Below, piece after piece: positions 36,801 through 44,883 of a DNA stretch of 64,000 bases. The notes below the pieces were generated by a model, which saw only the letters and a program-made list of their open reading frames with translations, made no database searches and was not told the DNA's origin. Position numbers and translations under genes: made by a program. This DNA is from Eutreptiella sp. 'Long Island Sound 2002' (Eukaryota > Euglenozoa > Euglenophyceae > Eutreptiales > Eutreptiaceae): the NCBI GenBank assembly GCA_964036045.1, contig OZ038390.1, forward strand, positions 33,358,819 to 33,422,818. Direction: 5' to 3'. Position 1 is the first letter of the stretch. Each line of letters starts with the position of its first letter.

Positions 36801-39800
36801 CGCAGTTTCGCAATTTTTTTCGCAATTTTTTGTTTGAAGAGGCACAGAAACCTTCTGAGGGACCTGTGCTGAAGTGTTGCTCCTTGAGGCTTCGGGGGGT
36901 TTTGTTGCAGCACCGCAATTTTTGTCGCAATCTTCCCGCAATTTTCCGCACCTTTTCGCCATTTGCCCCCCGCATTTTCGCCATTTTTTCGCGTTTTTTC
37001 GCAATTGGATTGGACCGTCCCTGATCGCAATGCCCCCCCTGCCTCCTGGTGTTTTGTGCGGCCTGCGTGTTGGTCGAGGTGATGGGGCTGGGGTAACGAC
37101 ACCAGCAGGAACGCAGGCCGCAGCGGCCGTCAGAACACAACAACCCGACGCAGCACGCGAAGGGACGAACAGGTGACTGTCCAGGGCCCCGTAAAGAAAC
37201 CGCAACCCGACGGACTGTCACACAGGGGGCGGATGCCAGGCGAGGGATTGGCGGAGGACTGCAGTTTTGTGGTCGGGGGTGAAATACCTGTCCCGCTGCT
37301 CACGGTTGCCGCCCTCTGCCCCCGCGGTGTAACACAGGGCCAGGGGGTTCCGGATCCTCCAGTGCGCCACATCAGTGGTGCGCTCATGACTGGGGGGGAG
37401 GGTGCCATAAAAGGCTGAGTGAGGATGGCTTGTGGGGGGGGGGGAGTGTTGTCTGTTGGAGGTTTTTTCCGACGTCATTCTGGCACCACGTTACAATACC
37501 CTCGTGCACTCACCGTGCACCCGCCGCACTGTGCCCAGGACGTCCTCCAAGTCATGCTCCCTCTCCCCCCCCCCCCCCCTTTGTAATAGCTACGCCCTTG
37601 TCCAAGCTACAGTGGGCGTAGGGACGGTATTGATTTGGTACCTAATTTGATTCGGTACAAATGTAGTGCAACCACATAAGACATGGGTTTGATGACGCTC
37701 TTGCCAGTTACATGGGGTCATGGACACATTTGTTGTGAGTGTTTGCCCACTTGAAGCCACATAGCTCTGATTTTGGCTATATTTGTGCATTATATTCCCC
37801 TTTCTGGCACCAGCTCCCCATGTGTGTGGTACGTGCAAGCTACGGCCTTGTCCAAGCTACAGTAGGTGTAGGGACCGTATTAATTTGGGACTTTTGCGTA
37901 GTTATTACAAGGGGGGGGGTTAAGTGCGGCATACAAAGGGGTGGTGCAGGGGGTCAGTCGGACGGGTGCCCGTACTGCCCCAGTGCCTGTACTGCCAAAC
38001 GCAGGCTTATGCGTGTCTTAAGAAGTCATGTTGACATTCTGTTGTACATGGAGGGGGGTGGTTACAGCCCACGATGGTCTCTGCCTGACCGTGACTGATT
38101 CACAAGGGGTTTCGGCTCAATGCCCCCCCCCCCCCCCCCGGGCTCCACGAGACAAGAGAGCAAGGGTTGGGTGCCAAGTGCAGACGGCGTCGGTCGATTT
38201 GAGCTGCAGCATTGAGCTCCCGGGGCAGCGCTGGACGCAGTGCGCTTTTTGAGGTCCCGGTTGTGGGTTTCTCCCGGAGCGGAAATAGTCTGCCGTTCCC
38301 GATATCACCTCTGAGGGTGCGTGCGGCGCACGCGTGGTGTGTGTGCGCCGCATCTGCGCCTCCCCCCCCCCCCCCTGTAGGCTGTGCAGTGGGATGTGGA
38401 CGGGACTGCGCCCCCCCCCTCCCCCCAGCCCCCCGCCCCGTTGGATGTCCTGCGTCTGTGCCGGTGCGGGTGGCACATGAGGGGGTAGGATGGGCTTCAC
38501 GACCACGGCACCGAACCCTCGGAAGCGCCGAAAGCGGACGGTGGTGTGTTGTCCAGAAACTGCGGCGGTGCAGCAGTACCCACGCCGCAACCACCGGCCG
38601 TGACTCCATGTCCAGCTGGCGGTGTGCGGCTTGGGTGTGCTGTGGCCCAGGGTGTCCTGAGGTGTAGGGAAGGAGGAGCGAGCCCTGCAGACAAACCACG
38701 CACCAAAGACACCCGAACCCGCAACACATGCATATCACTTGAAGTAGAAGGGGGTGGTAGACCTTGAGGCATTTCCCTTCAACGGGATGAAGGAGGCGGG
38801 GAGAGGGCCCAACCATGGGACAGGGGGTGTAACAACGGGACACCGGGAGGGACGAGGGGGTCGGCCATGGTCGTGTAACTCGGGAGCACACCTGAGCTGC
38901 AGGGAAGGGGGCGTCTCGCACTACTGGTACACAGGGAGTCCCTCCCACATGCAGTGCAGTTGGAGAGCGCCGGGGGGGGGGTCCGCAACCCTGACGCCCA
39001 TGGGCTAAGCTCCTTAAGATGCATTCTCCTTCCCATGGGACGGGTGTGTACCCAGGAAAAGGGCAACACTGCCGATTATGTCGGATGATTTTGCTCCGAG
39101 CAGTGATGTGCACAGGCACCTTATGCCAATCGCAATAACCAACAGACAAAGAAGGGGATCGCATAGTCAGAGGGTGCGGGGCCTGGAGACACTGGAGCTC
39201 AAGTCACCTTGATTCGCCTCGTCAAAGAGGATGGCAGCAGAAAGACAAAAGGTGGGAAAGCATCAGAGAGAACCTTGCCATTCATGTAGCACCCTGTCCC
39301 CACGCATGGAGAGGGTGGCTGTGCAGGGTTGTGCGGGCGTGTGGCTGCAGTTCAGGTGCCCGCTGCACATTTGTCTGCACTGTGAGCCTCTGGGTGTGGA
39401 CAAGACTGTGGGTTCCAAGAGCAGCCCGCCGGGTCGGGCAGCCTGCCTGCGCCATTTCCTGCGCTGCACAAATGGACGTGTTTGGTTCAATTGTGTGTGT
39501 TATATATCCCTGTGGCCCGATCATTCGAGCGCGGCAGTTATTTGATATTGGTGACAAAATGGACGGACTCCAGGTCGACTGCCCAGTGAAAAATGTGATG
39601 CTAGTCACAGTGAGGACGAGGCCTGTGGCGGAAGATAGGGTCCACTACCTTGGAACCACGTTTTCCTTGATTGTGCCTGAGGTGACTGCTGCAGAAAATT
39701 CAGGTCTGTTCTGGGGTTTCAACTTTTCTACACAACGCAACAGGTGCGCCACGGGGGGGGGGGAGGCGGTCCTTGTGTGCGATGCCCCCCAGCCACCCCC

Positions 39801-40132
39801 CCGCCCCCAGGTTTTGAGAGACAGTGGGGCCATGGCGCCAACGGCGCCAAAGTTTTTTTGTGCATGCTTCCCTCTCATCAAACCATCCATGTTTTGAGCG
39901 CCAGATTAGCAGGATGAGGTGCTATACAAATGTCGTTTGTTGCGAAGTGAAGAACCTGCATTCAAAGCTCTTCCCCGGCTCCAGTGCAGCCCCAAAACTT
40001 CCAGGGGTGAATGCCGGTGGTTACATGATGCTCTCTTTCATTACTATCACTACCACTATTATCACATACATACCTTTGTACCCCCAAACCCCCACACACA
40101 CATCCCCCCTCGAGGTATGCATGTGGTACTAG
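8641..40132 (+). CDS. nodulin-like / NFD4-type MFS transporter, 11 exons, complete
   Basis: Join 8641-8785, 9734-9836, 11215-11328, 13395-13554, 15857-15996, 22535-22682, 25448-25586, 27434-27646, 31016-31150, 34182-34343 and 40005-40132. The total is 1587 nt, giving 528 residues plus TAG. All ten introns are GT-AG and every phase closes. The protein is hydrophobic, with about 12 membrane segments. Family landmarks in order: IFGIYSGHLKSKLHFSQAE near the N-terminus, GLPTGFVYDAYGPK after helix 2, NVKNFPSHRGVVIGMSKAF before helix 5, DSLLETDSKPLF in the central loop, LMLINNCAQLSDALAG and VGRLGCGSLSE in the C half, then ICYGGYWSLMPT, LGAVYNFLHFG, AGFLYD and CYGPKC. These match Nodulin-like (Pfam PF06813) and NFD4-C MFS proteins, which move small solutes across membranes. 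The substrate and membrane cannot be told from sequence. The gene is about 5% coding, its introns being filled with mobile DNA. Confidence 0.9.
8786..9733 (+). other. transporter intron 1
   Basis: 948 bp, GT-AG (ctttgcag). Nothing but short G tracts (around 9481) and unsupported small ORFs is visible. Confidence 0.75.
9734..9836 (+). CDS. MFS transporter exon 2
   Basis: Residues about 49-83: GLPTGFVYDAYGPK and the start of helix 3 (FVGGYFAWLF). It ends in phase 2 before gtgccc. A stronger-looking donor (cagtgagt) at 9861 would add CPCTHTEQ and interrupt helix 3, whereas the 9836 end continues directly into CLAFTGFSLMYL of exon 3. Confidence 0.83.
9837..11214 (+). other. transporter intron 2, with a hexanucleotide array
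   Basis: 1378 bp. It contains a (CCACTG)n array at about 9895-10116, degenerate on the left and perfect on the right; a phrase tgtccagtgacccagcc present at about 10530 and again at 10915; and at 10817-10905 a segment that resembles 63836-63930 (ttaatacaaa.gtag.gc.ctgggc). Confidence 0.72.
9895..10116. repeat. (CCACTG)n microsatellite
   Basis: The right part (about 10035-10116) is a run of about 13 near-perfect CCACTG units; the left part is degenerate. It lies in transporter intron 2. Reading frames across it give artificial Gly-Ser, Val-Ala or Cys-His repeats that are not genes. Confidence 0.9.
11215..11328 (+). CDS. MFS transporter exon 3
   Basis: Residues about 83-121, finishing helix 3 and giving helix 4 (GFSLMYLVTAEGWDIGLGT, then LLYSLACFSMTW). 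The acceptor is attgtgcag and the donor gtatgt. It ends in phase 2 inside the Trp codon completed by exon 4. Confidence 0.85.
11609..11830 (-). pseudogene. transposon protein tail with acidic motif and PIP-box-like end
   Basis: On the minus strand the last ~55 codons read EHSDSESDFELL, then an Ala-rich linker, then KKQMTLTSFFN and a stop. Q-M-T-L-T-S-F-F fits the PCNA-interacting (PIP) consensus Qxx[ILM]xx[FY][FY]. Some DNA-transposon and LINE proteins carry such a box, so this is inferred to be the C-terminal scrap of a mobile-element protein. No catalytic part remains and it lies antisense in an intron, so it is not a gene. Confidence 0.45.
12069..12240 (+). pseudogene. coding-like fragment, unknown mobile-element protein
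   Basis: The frame beginning MELDSTTMFTPGTNVMF continues through GEPVLAQVVGYSEHGDAYRR and ISYEREGKTVL, which has the composition and spacing of a folded beta-rich domain. It then runs into low complexity and a G tract at 12300. There is no start, splice or partner exon in the transporter frame, so I take it as a decayed transposon fragment. The family is not recognised. Confidence 0.35.
13395..13554 (+). CDS. MFS transporter exon 4
   Basis: Residues 121-174. It contains the most diagnostic family segment (NVITNVKNFPSHRGVVIG) and helix 5 (FNGLGAGVFAQLYLGFF). The acceptor is tttcatag and the donor gtgtgt in phase 0. Confidence 0.88.
13555..15856 (+). other. transporter intron 4
   Basis: 2302 bp. 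About 13900-14330 is a diverged relative of the 1.1-kb unit duplicated at 57981-60246 (shared ccgtttgggcaa.tctaaggggtg). A transposase tail lies at 15378-15600. Confidence 0.68.
15378..15663 (+). pseudogene. PIF/Harbinger-like transposase C-terminal remnant (copy a)
   Basis: ECILHRIVRALVRIT (15378-15422) is followed, after a frame break, by NMKYQPYGPWDQFPQHIF (from 15439) and the acidic tail DSDSSTSNSDSNSS. The same order (VRA.V.I..., Y.PYGPWD.FP, Ser-Asp tail) occurs at 32843-33100 and 63343-63700, where more of the transposase survives. It lies in transporter intron 4, sense strand. Confidence 0.55.
15857..15996 (+). CDS. MFS transporter exon 5
   Basis: Residues 175-221. Helix 6 is completed (VPIIALVVALGGTIFL), followed by a short loop containing a repeated PPSEVPPSE and the start of the next helix (YLVYLYTLTMV). 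The acceptor is atgacag and the donor gtatgt, phase 2. Confidence 0.85.
16359..18178. mobile_element. composite satellite-bearing element, copy 1 (6 units)
   Basis: It begins aaattctattgccttcggc and then ccacctcgcagag, and ends ctctgcgaggtgatttt; the 12-bp cacctcgcagag/ctctgcgaggtg pair is an inverted repeat (16383-16394 and 18162-18173). Inside are six tandem ~195-bp units (about 16420-17545), then a unique tail of ~620 bp with a G7TCA...TGAC7 hairpin. There is no ORF, so it appears to be a non-autonomous DNA element. The exact outer ends and target-site duplication are not clear because the first ~24 bp before the inverted repeat are also shared between copies. Confidence 0.72.
16420..17545. 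repeat. ~195-bp satellite array, 6 units
   Basis: Units share gggtgaaaaacacgtaaata, catgctttacataccttgga, tttcgaaaacttcgattttt and gcataagcaggttgt, and each is closed by a C tract of 9 to 15 bases. The marker gcataagcaggttgt recurs at about 16556, 16752, 16946, 17144, 17336 and 17528. Confidence 0.92.
18257..18416. repeat. ~26-bp degenerate minisatellite
   Basis: About six imperfect units built on cacttcgtccggggca with variable links, in transporter intron 5 just downstream of composite element copy 1. Confidence 0.7.
19340..21050. repeat. ~195-bp satellite array, 9 units
   Basis: Same unit as at 16420-17545. The gcataagcaggttgt marker recurs nine times (the last as gcattagcagg). C tracts between units vary from 7 to 18 bases. 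Confidence 0.92.
21460..22147. mobile_element. retroposon-like insertion nested in composite copy 2
   Basis: This 688-bp segment, absent from copies 1 and 3, is bounded by a 10-bp direct repeat cctcaaaacc (21450-21459 and 22148-22157), which is the sequence present once in the other copies. Its right end is a (CCAAC)n tail, as in non-LTR-mobilised SINEs. A close relative lies at about 40786-41489. I see no convincing RNA polymerase III boxes and no ORF with family resemblance. Confidence 0.75.
22535..22682 (+). CDS. MFS transporter exon 6
   Basis: Residues 221-270: AGYLASTALAQTILE, then a strong helix (MITVGMIGLLLLFWGPP) and the cytoplasmic IHKRFTPAQ. The acceptor is gtttcag and the donor cag/gtacgg, phase 0. 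Joining to exon 5 rebuilds a Val codon and one continuous helix. Confidence 0.88.
23916..25133. mobile_element. composite satellite-bearing element, copy 3 (3 units)
   Basis: Same ends and tail as copies 1 and 2, with only three satellite units (about 23980-24505). Its intact tail (ccctcaaaacctcaaaaaag) shows the pre-insertion site of the retroposon found in copy 2. Confidence 0.75.
25195..25435. repeat. degenerate (CACTG/CACTC)n pentamer array beside a splice acceptor
   Basis: Pure gcact units at the left grade into cactc/cattc-type pentamers and return to gcact at 25411-25432, ending 12 bases before the acceptor of exon 7. On + the array is pyrimidine-rich and probably serves as an extended pyrimidine tract. 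Confidence 0.82.
25448..25586 (+). CDS. MFS transporter exon 7
   Basis: Residues 271-317. It carries the central-loop motif DSLLETDSKPLF, an acidic/Pro linker and the helix that opens the C-terminal half (AKLWLLFLAFFCGTG). The acceptor is gcctcag and the donor gtatga, phase 1. Confidence 0.88.
25915..26235. mobile_element. composite satellite element, truncated copy 4 (tail only)
   Basis: It matches the tail of copies 1-3 from gactgcataagcgctcgtcc to ggggtagggtacgcgaatag. The satellite units and both termini are missing, and the G/C hairpin is retained. Confidence 0.78.
26410..26495. repeat. two tandem 45-bp units, each a hairpin
   Basis: Each unit contains aactgccg...ggttg and caacc..cggcagtt, giving an interrupted stem around gacctc. 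The two copies are identical over about 45 bp. Located in transporter intron 7. Confidence 0.8.
27434..27646 (+). CDS. MFS transporter exon 8
   Basis: Residues 317-388, the longest exon. Family motifs are LMLINNCAQLSDALAG, a loop with YADPNTRSVLVSLLAV, VGRLGCGSLSE and helix VFLCAVTGAHA. The acceptor is ttgcgcag. The donor gtgtgc starts directly in a (GT)n run, so the exact donor could slip by a few bases; phase 1 here joins exon 9 cleanly. Confidence 0.88.
27647..31015 (+). other. transporter intron 8
   Basis: 3369 bp. (GT)n tracts lie at 27648-27670 and 27836-27868. G or C tracts lie at 28686, 28888, 28924 and 29818. At about 28971 the paired GGCGCC motif occurs in reverse orientation. No exon or transposon ORF was recognised. 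Confidence 0.7.
31016..31150 (+). CDS. MFS transporter exon 9
   Basis: Residues 388-433: QVLLAYSSHAHLYPVCLIAG and ICYGGYWSLMPTICTDLFG, then IKHLG. This matches the family block where a Gly-Tyr-Gly-rich helix precedes the LFG-(L/I)K motif. The acceptor is cctcttgcag and the donor gtatgg, phase 1. Confidence 0.9.
31690..31790. repeat. diverged single unit of the ~195-bp satellite
   Basis: The phrases acatgctttacacttga, cacaatgtc and ttcgatttttgagcagcctc line up in order with the unit in the arrays at 16.4, 19.3 and 24 kb. It is isolated, without the flanking element ends. Confidence 0.6.
32843..33100 (+). pseudogene. PIF/Harbinger-like transposase C-terminal remnant (copy b)
   Basis: The frame reads VRAVVHIQQFLNVRNVRYEP, YGPWDHFPSGIYGQ, then a long acidic Ser-Asp run (RRGSDSDSDSDSDSS) and EEEEEASR before the stop. 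It aligns with the end of the fragment at 63343-63700. Only the C-terminus is left and the DDE residues are absent. Confidence 0.58.
33236..33390. repeat. ~17-bp minisatellite (cacgacccctacaacaa)
   Basis: About nine units of cacgacccctac(a/c)(a/c)caa in tandem, in transporter intron 9. The neighbouring DNA (33115-33225 and 33390-33500) repeats a looser cgaaacg motif. Confidence 0.85.
34182..34343 (+). CDS. MFS transporter exon 10
   Basis: Residues 433-487: LGAVYNFLHFGTSLGTLVLS, TLVAGFLYDQEGARQG, then NVCYGPKCYQLSFFINA. The Tyr-Asn-Phe, AGxLYD and C-x-G-x-x-C motifs are typical of NFD4-type C-termini. The acceptor is catttgcag and the donor gttccg, phase 1. Confidence 0.9.
34427..34572. repeat. 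29-bp direct repeat pair
   Basis: The phrase acagtgtcgcatggcgtgca followed by atgcggtgg occurs at about 34428 and 34542, 114 bp apart, in transporter intron 10. Confidence 0.75.
37565..37919. mobile_element. MITE with poly-C/poly-G inverted termini, copy 2
   Basis: The left end is fifteen C followed by tttgtaatagctacgc; the right end is gcgtagttattacaa followed by nine G. The interior is homologous throughout to 5508-5868, including the two gtccaagctac blocks. The termini carry two small mismatches, so this copy is older or less constrained. It lies in transporter intron 10. Confidence 0.82.
40005..40132 (+). CDS. MFS transporter exon 11 (terminal)
   Basis: The acceptor aaaacttccag precedes it; gg from this exon completes a Gly codon with the g at 34343. 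It encodes the last helix (GGYMMLSFITITTTIITYIP) and a short tail LYPQTPTHTSPLEVCMWY, then TAG at 40130-40132. Choosing this exon makes the full coding length exactly 1587 nt and gives the final helix expected after CYGPKC. It is the least certain exon because the intron before it is 5.7 kb. Confidence 0.75.
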
Positions 40133-42149
40133 TAGGTCGCACGCAGGCCCCCCCACCTTGGGAACCCCCTCCCACAGCCGAACCCCCCCCCCCCAACACT
40201 CTCTGTCGGCCCAAATTTCAGCCACCACAAAGCGAGGGTGCAGGCCGTGGGCTGGTTCCCCTTGGGGACCAGGAAACAGGGGAGCAGACCTTTTGCTGCC
40301 CCCACCCCCCCCCCAACAGAAATGGGGCCGGACCGAAAGCAGGCCCAGCACCCCCCCCCCCCCCAGCATGCCTTCGCACCCTCACTGCAGGCCGTCACAT
40401 GGTGATCGAGGTCCCTCAGGGAGCGGACGCCGAGCGACGAGTATGATGGGATCTGGGACCCGCATGGTAACCCAGCAGGTGGTCCTCCTCTCCCACACAA
40501 GTGAACAGGTAGACCCAACCACCACCCTGACCCCCCCCCCCCCCCGCCTGCGCCCCCGACGGGAGGGGTGCACGGAGTCGGCGCCCTCAGGGCCTAAAGA
40601 GTGGAGGCTGTGAAGAGCTCACCGCTTGACCGCTGTGGGTATCCCTTGAGCGGCCTGCCTAGGGAACCTCCAGGTGTGCACGTGCCCCTCCAACTTCATC
40701 ACAGACGCCTAGGCCAGCACAGCCCCGTGCACTCTAGTGCAGTTGTGGGCGACCCCTGGAGGCCAGACAGCCACCAGCCGACCCCTGCCCCCCCCCCCTT
40801 CCTCAAAGGAGAGGCCATTCGGGTGTGGTGCCCTCTGGGCCCCCTCGTCTACGCGGGCTGTAGCGCCGCAGCCAGTGCAGCCAGCACTGGCGGCACCCAG
40901 GGCAGGGAAGCACACTCTGCGCCCTGGTGCCCCTCCACCTGCCCGGGGTACGCCCTCGGCCGTGGGAGCCGGACCCAGCCCGCGAGGCAGCACCACCTGT
41001 GCCTAAGGCAGTCAAGGAGTGCGGGTCTGACCCCAGTCGTGCCACGTACCACCGCCTTCCCGTGCCAATAGGCAGTCGTGGAGTGGTTGGGTAGTATGTC
41101 CTTGTGACGTGGAGGTTGCGAGCCCAGGCCCACATCTCCCCCGGCGGGCTCAGAGTCAGGCTCTCCAGCCTCCCTGCCGGGGCCTGGAGCACCAGGCACA
41201 CACTTCCCCGTGCCATGTGCGCCACGGCCGAACAACAATGGAGCAAGCAGGTGTGCCACAGCCCCCCCCCCCCCCAGACACACAAGGGCACATACACACA
41301 GGCACGGCGGCATCTCCCGCCCGCGAGCGCCACCGCGGGGTCTGGGGGCGGTCAACAGTCCGGCAGGCCTTGTGACCGGACACCCGGGTACGGCCGCCCA
41401 GTCGGGTCCGGCAGGGAAGGCGGCGCGGACCGTGGGTAGGCGACCAGGCGAGGCCTTGACCCAACCCAACCCAACCCCCCCAACACCCTCCAGCCGACCC
41501 CCCCAAACTGCCCCCCCAGCCCCCCCTCCCAAGTTTTGACAGATAGCTGGGGGGCTGTCGCATCAGGGCCGGTTGTAGTCGCCCCCCCCCCCCCCCGAGG
41601 TGCGCACGGTTCTGAGATGGATGTCGGACAGGGCCCCAACAACGGGTTTTGGAATTTGCGAAATTGCACGTGCCTGTGGTGTGCACTTTTTTGGGGGCCA
41701 CAAACGGGACCCCATTCTTTTCAATGAACTTCACTCGGACATTAGGCTCCCAAATCGCTTCTTTGCTTATTGGGGTTGCAACAGCGAGCATGACAGACCA
41801 TGGGGGGCACCCAGATGCAGCCCTTGACACCAACACCCCCCCCCCCCGGCCCCTCAAAACGGCCAAAATGTTTAGAAGATGTGGACCACATTTGGTCCCA
41901 ATTGGGTGCTGAAGGCGCCGGAAATTTTTTTAGCATATGTGGGTGCTAAAAATTTGTTTTTACCCCATATGTGTAGACCCAAAAGACTCAGAATTTTATG
42001 GCGAATCTTTGGATGCATGCAAAACATGAAAATTTTTCTGACCCCTGACCTCACCCATCTAGCCCCCCATACCTAGCTGCTCGGATTGGACCCCCCCCCA
42101 GGGTAAAATTTTTTTCAACCCCCCACATTTTCAAAAACCTCACATATGT
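40133..42149. other. region downstream of transporter, retroposon copy and short repeats
   Basis: Apart from the retroposon copy (40786-41489) this holds C tracts, the segment 41810-41930 homologous to 6085-6200, and no recognised gene. A clear AATAAA signal is not seen close after the transporter stop. Confidence 0.5.
40786..41489. mobile_element. retroposon-like element, second copy
   Basis: From gagaggccattcgggtgtgg (40811) to the (CCAAC)n tail it is closely similar to the insertion at 21460-22147, with scattered substitutions. It is bounded by a 12-bp direct repeat ccagccgacccc (40774-40785 and 41490-41501), a candidate target-site duplication. The first ~24 bp after the left duplication differ from the other copy. 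Confidence 0.68.
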
Positions 42150-43870
42150 GTGTTCAAAATGATTACTGCAACGAGCAGATCATTTGGTATGTATGTTGGC
42201 GTACCCGGGACCTCAGCCCGGTTCCCCCCCAGCCCCCCTTGCGATTCGGTCTATGATCTGGCTGCGATCCGGGGCGCCTTCATGCGGTCCCTACCCCTCA
42301 CCTTCACTGAACGAATCACAATGTTCCAAGAGTGGATACTCCCCTAGTTCATATTTCCTGCCCGAGCCTATTTCCCCATAGATGCAGTGGTAGCCGACAT
42401 AGCTGCAATCTACGTCCAAGCACTCAGGACTAGTAGCTGAGGGCTAACACTGGAGTTGCTACTGACACTTGGAAAAAAGAACCTGCTACAGCCCCGCACA
42501 TTCTTGTTGTGGCATCATGGTGCACCTTTCATCCTCACGCCATGAGCCTTTTTTGGTACCCTTCGTGTCCTGTAGACATTTCCACACTTGGGCCACCACA
42601 CTTGGTGTGCCGCTGGACCCCATGCACTTGCCCTCGCTACAATCCGGACCCATCCCATGGAACGCCTCTCAGCTCCTGAAACTCGGAGTGTCTGCCCCCC
42701 ACGTGGGCCCTATGTACAAGGGCATTGTCCCCTCTCCTCTCGTCCTCGCTGTCCGACAGGAAACACTTCCTCAACATGTGGGTCTTAGGGCTAGAACCTT
42801 GGTTGGAGCACCCCACACCCGCCTTGCCACACTCGGAAACGAACATGCTGCTACATGGCCTGCAATGTTGGAGGGCCCAAAAGGCATGCTGGACCACCCA
42901 CGGGCCATTTCCCCCGACCCCCGACCCCCACCAACCCTACTGTACCCGCAATGGAAAAAGCCAAAAAATAGGGCTCTGAAGAAGTGTCCAGAGTGTATTT
43001 TGGGGATGTGATTGCATAATACGAGGGGTGGTGCATCATATACTCCAATGGCTCGTCAGAGCAACACCCGCTTGTGGGAAGGGTGGGAGGCTTTGGTGTC
43101 TATTTCGGCGATTCCATGGACGTGGTAGATGTATGAACAAGCTTCAGCCGCGATAGCACCAAAGCCGTCAGAAAATACGCCTTGGATACCCAAGCCACAA
43201 TCGGATGTATCCGGGCCCAAAGCATAAAGACACCCTCATCTAGTGTAATATGTAGCCTGGTCAAGGACCTCGCCCGCCTTAATGCCTTGCAAAGGCTTGA
43301 TCCACCGGAAGTCCCATAAGTGTGGGCATTTTGGATGAATGGCAAGTTCTTGAGTTTGCCGGAGCCGGCTACACACACGGGGGCCGCTGGGTTTTTTTCA
43401 CCCGGGGTAGAATACCGACTGGAGGCCTTGTCGGTCAGGGTTGCCGGGCGGCCTAAACTCGTTTTGTGGTTGGAGGAGTTTCTCTAGATGCTGCGTAAGT
43501 ACCAAGGGTTGGGTTACCGCTTGGTCTTCCAAGCGGGTAAGTCCAAATGCTTCATCACCGTGCGAGAATTACTTCAAGGTTAATTTGGCCATGAGTGTGC
43601 CGGCGAGGCATAATCAGTCGCAGCATGCAGTGGAGTTGTACTCAAGAATCAGGGCCTTGCACTCATGGGGTGCACTACTTTTTGCTATGCAGTTGAACTA
43701 TGCAATGGCGGGCATGGGGGGGGGAGCGAGTGCGGCCGTGGCAGTAGCAGCAGTGGCTAACGCCCAAAGGGCCGTTGTCTAATGTAGATCTGTGGATCCG
43801 GTTGGTAGAGTTGCTAAAGGGGGAGAGAGAGTTAGTGGTATTTGCCAAGCTAGGGCCAGAGGTGAGGGTC
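42150..43870 (+). pseudogene. decayed LINE: RT thumb and RNase H remnants
   Basis: At 42283-42435 the frame reads SLPLTFTERITMFQEWILP, stop, FIFPARAYFPIDAVVADIAA. This matches the RT thumb of the LINE at 45.7 kb (LTLRERVFLLKLWILRVLVY) in spacing and sequence. At 43020-43130 WCIIYSNGSSEQHPLVG, RVGGFGVYFGD is the first strand pair of an RNase H fold (with Asn for the usual Asp), and a further RNase H-like helix (NVDLWIRLVELLKGERELV) follows at 43778. Stops and frame breaks throughout; dead. Confidence 0.58.
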
Positions 43871-44883
43871 GATGAAGTGGTAGGGCGGAAGAGGTGGCCT
43901 TGGAGGTGCATTGTCCCTACCCCTTGCATGCGGGGGAGGGGGGGGGGGGGGGGCACCGGCAGGAGACAATATGTGTGACGGGAAGCCAAGGGGAGTTCTT
44001 GGAGGAGGTGAGACGGGGTTCGGACACGGACACAACAACAGAGTCTCCGGTGATCCATGTGGGAGGTCGGACAGTTTGCGCTCAGGAGATTACGACTCGG
44101 TGGCGGTGGAGGGGATTTGGAACGAATTGGGGCTGAAGGAGCTTGGCGAGCCGGAAGGAGAGGGAGGGAAAGCGCGGACAGTGGGGGGTTGACAGGTATG
44201 ATTTATACAGGGGGGTGCTTGAGGGGTACGCAATGGAGGTAAGGGTATCGAGTGAGTAAACCCGGGTGCAAGCCGGCGCCCAGATGCCAGGTTAGGGTTA
44301 GGGTGCTAATGGGATACACTCGGCGGTTCGAATCCCATCGTACTTAATGAGAAATGGGATGCATTGAATGCACCGGATGCCCCATTTTGTGTGGGCATGG
44401 CTAATGAGTGATGCCTTGATGAGTAGTCTAGTGGAGTGGTGGCTCCGCTGCTAGGGCTGGGTGTTGTCTCGGCCCTGCTTGCTATTTAAAGAACAGAGAG
44501 AGTGGGGATGTGCGGAGATAAGCCGTGGGGTCATGGTTCATGGCTAACCGGCAAGAATGGGAGGGTGAGAGCTTACCTTTTGACAGGGCGGCAGCTCTCC
44601 AGAAACCCGCGCGACTTGCCCCTTGGGTGAGTCTGGGGGCTGGAATGGGTAGAAGCCCCATGGACTATTGCTCCTTAATATGATTTCCTTCCTGAGAGCT
44701 TACCTTTTGAGCAGCTTTTGGGCCATAAAGCAACCGATACAAAGCTCGCATATAACCCTGTGTCACAGGCATATGGTCATTGCCACAATTTTCTGTGTGC
44801 AATGTTTTGCCTTGCTGCACCGCAGTGCAAACTAGCCCACTGCCGAATGTTGCCTTGAGTTCACCACACCAGGTGGCTATCAA
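43871..44883. other. spacer with a tRNA-type B-box motif
   Basis: GGTTCGAATCC, a perfect match to the RNA polymerase III B box, lies at about 44316-44326, but the surrounding stem does not pair as a tRNA T arm and no A box stands at the right distance upstream. A tagtctagtgg A-box-like string lies downstream at about 44424. Two telomere-like ttaggg units sit at about 44292. No protein gene is seen. Confidence 0.4.

Larger units (their letters stand above)
34344..40004 (+). other. transporter intron 10, GC-rich, contains MITE copy 2
   Basis: 5661 bp. It contains a 29-bp direct repeat (34427 and 34541), a GC-rich stretch (34.6-36.5 kb) with long but low-complexity open frames on both strands, MITE copy 2 (37565-37919), many C and G tracts, and a paired GGCGCC motif at 39832. 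No second gene was recognised. Confidence 0.7.

Noticed and set aside
38117-38667. Possible exon pair around 38212-38667
   Set aside because: Both strands are open because of GC bias and C tracts; no acceptor/donor pair in phase with the transporter and no motif.
34495-39164. Long ORFs on both strands (for example 35319-36425 of 368 codons, 36098-37102 minus of 334, 38100-39164 minus of 354)
   Set aside because: They lie in GC-rich, stop-poor DNA inside transporter intron 10, overlap each other in opposite frames, run through C/G tracts and show only Pro/Arg/Gly-rich low complexity with no family motif.
39356-39560. Alternative last exon of the transporter (frame with CTFVCTVSLWVWTRLWV, or the VRTRPVAEDR segment further on)
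   Set aside because: The phase fits, but the sequence is not a good final helix and the frame runs on for ~180 codons. Exon 40005-40132 gives a clean helix, an early stop and exact closure of the coding length.
44300-44345. tRNA gene
   Set aside because: Only the B box matches; T stem, acceptor stem and A box do not pair or are absent.
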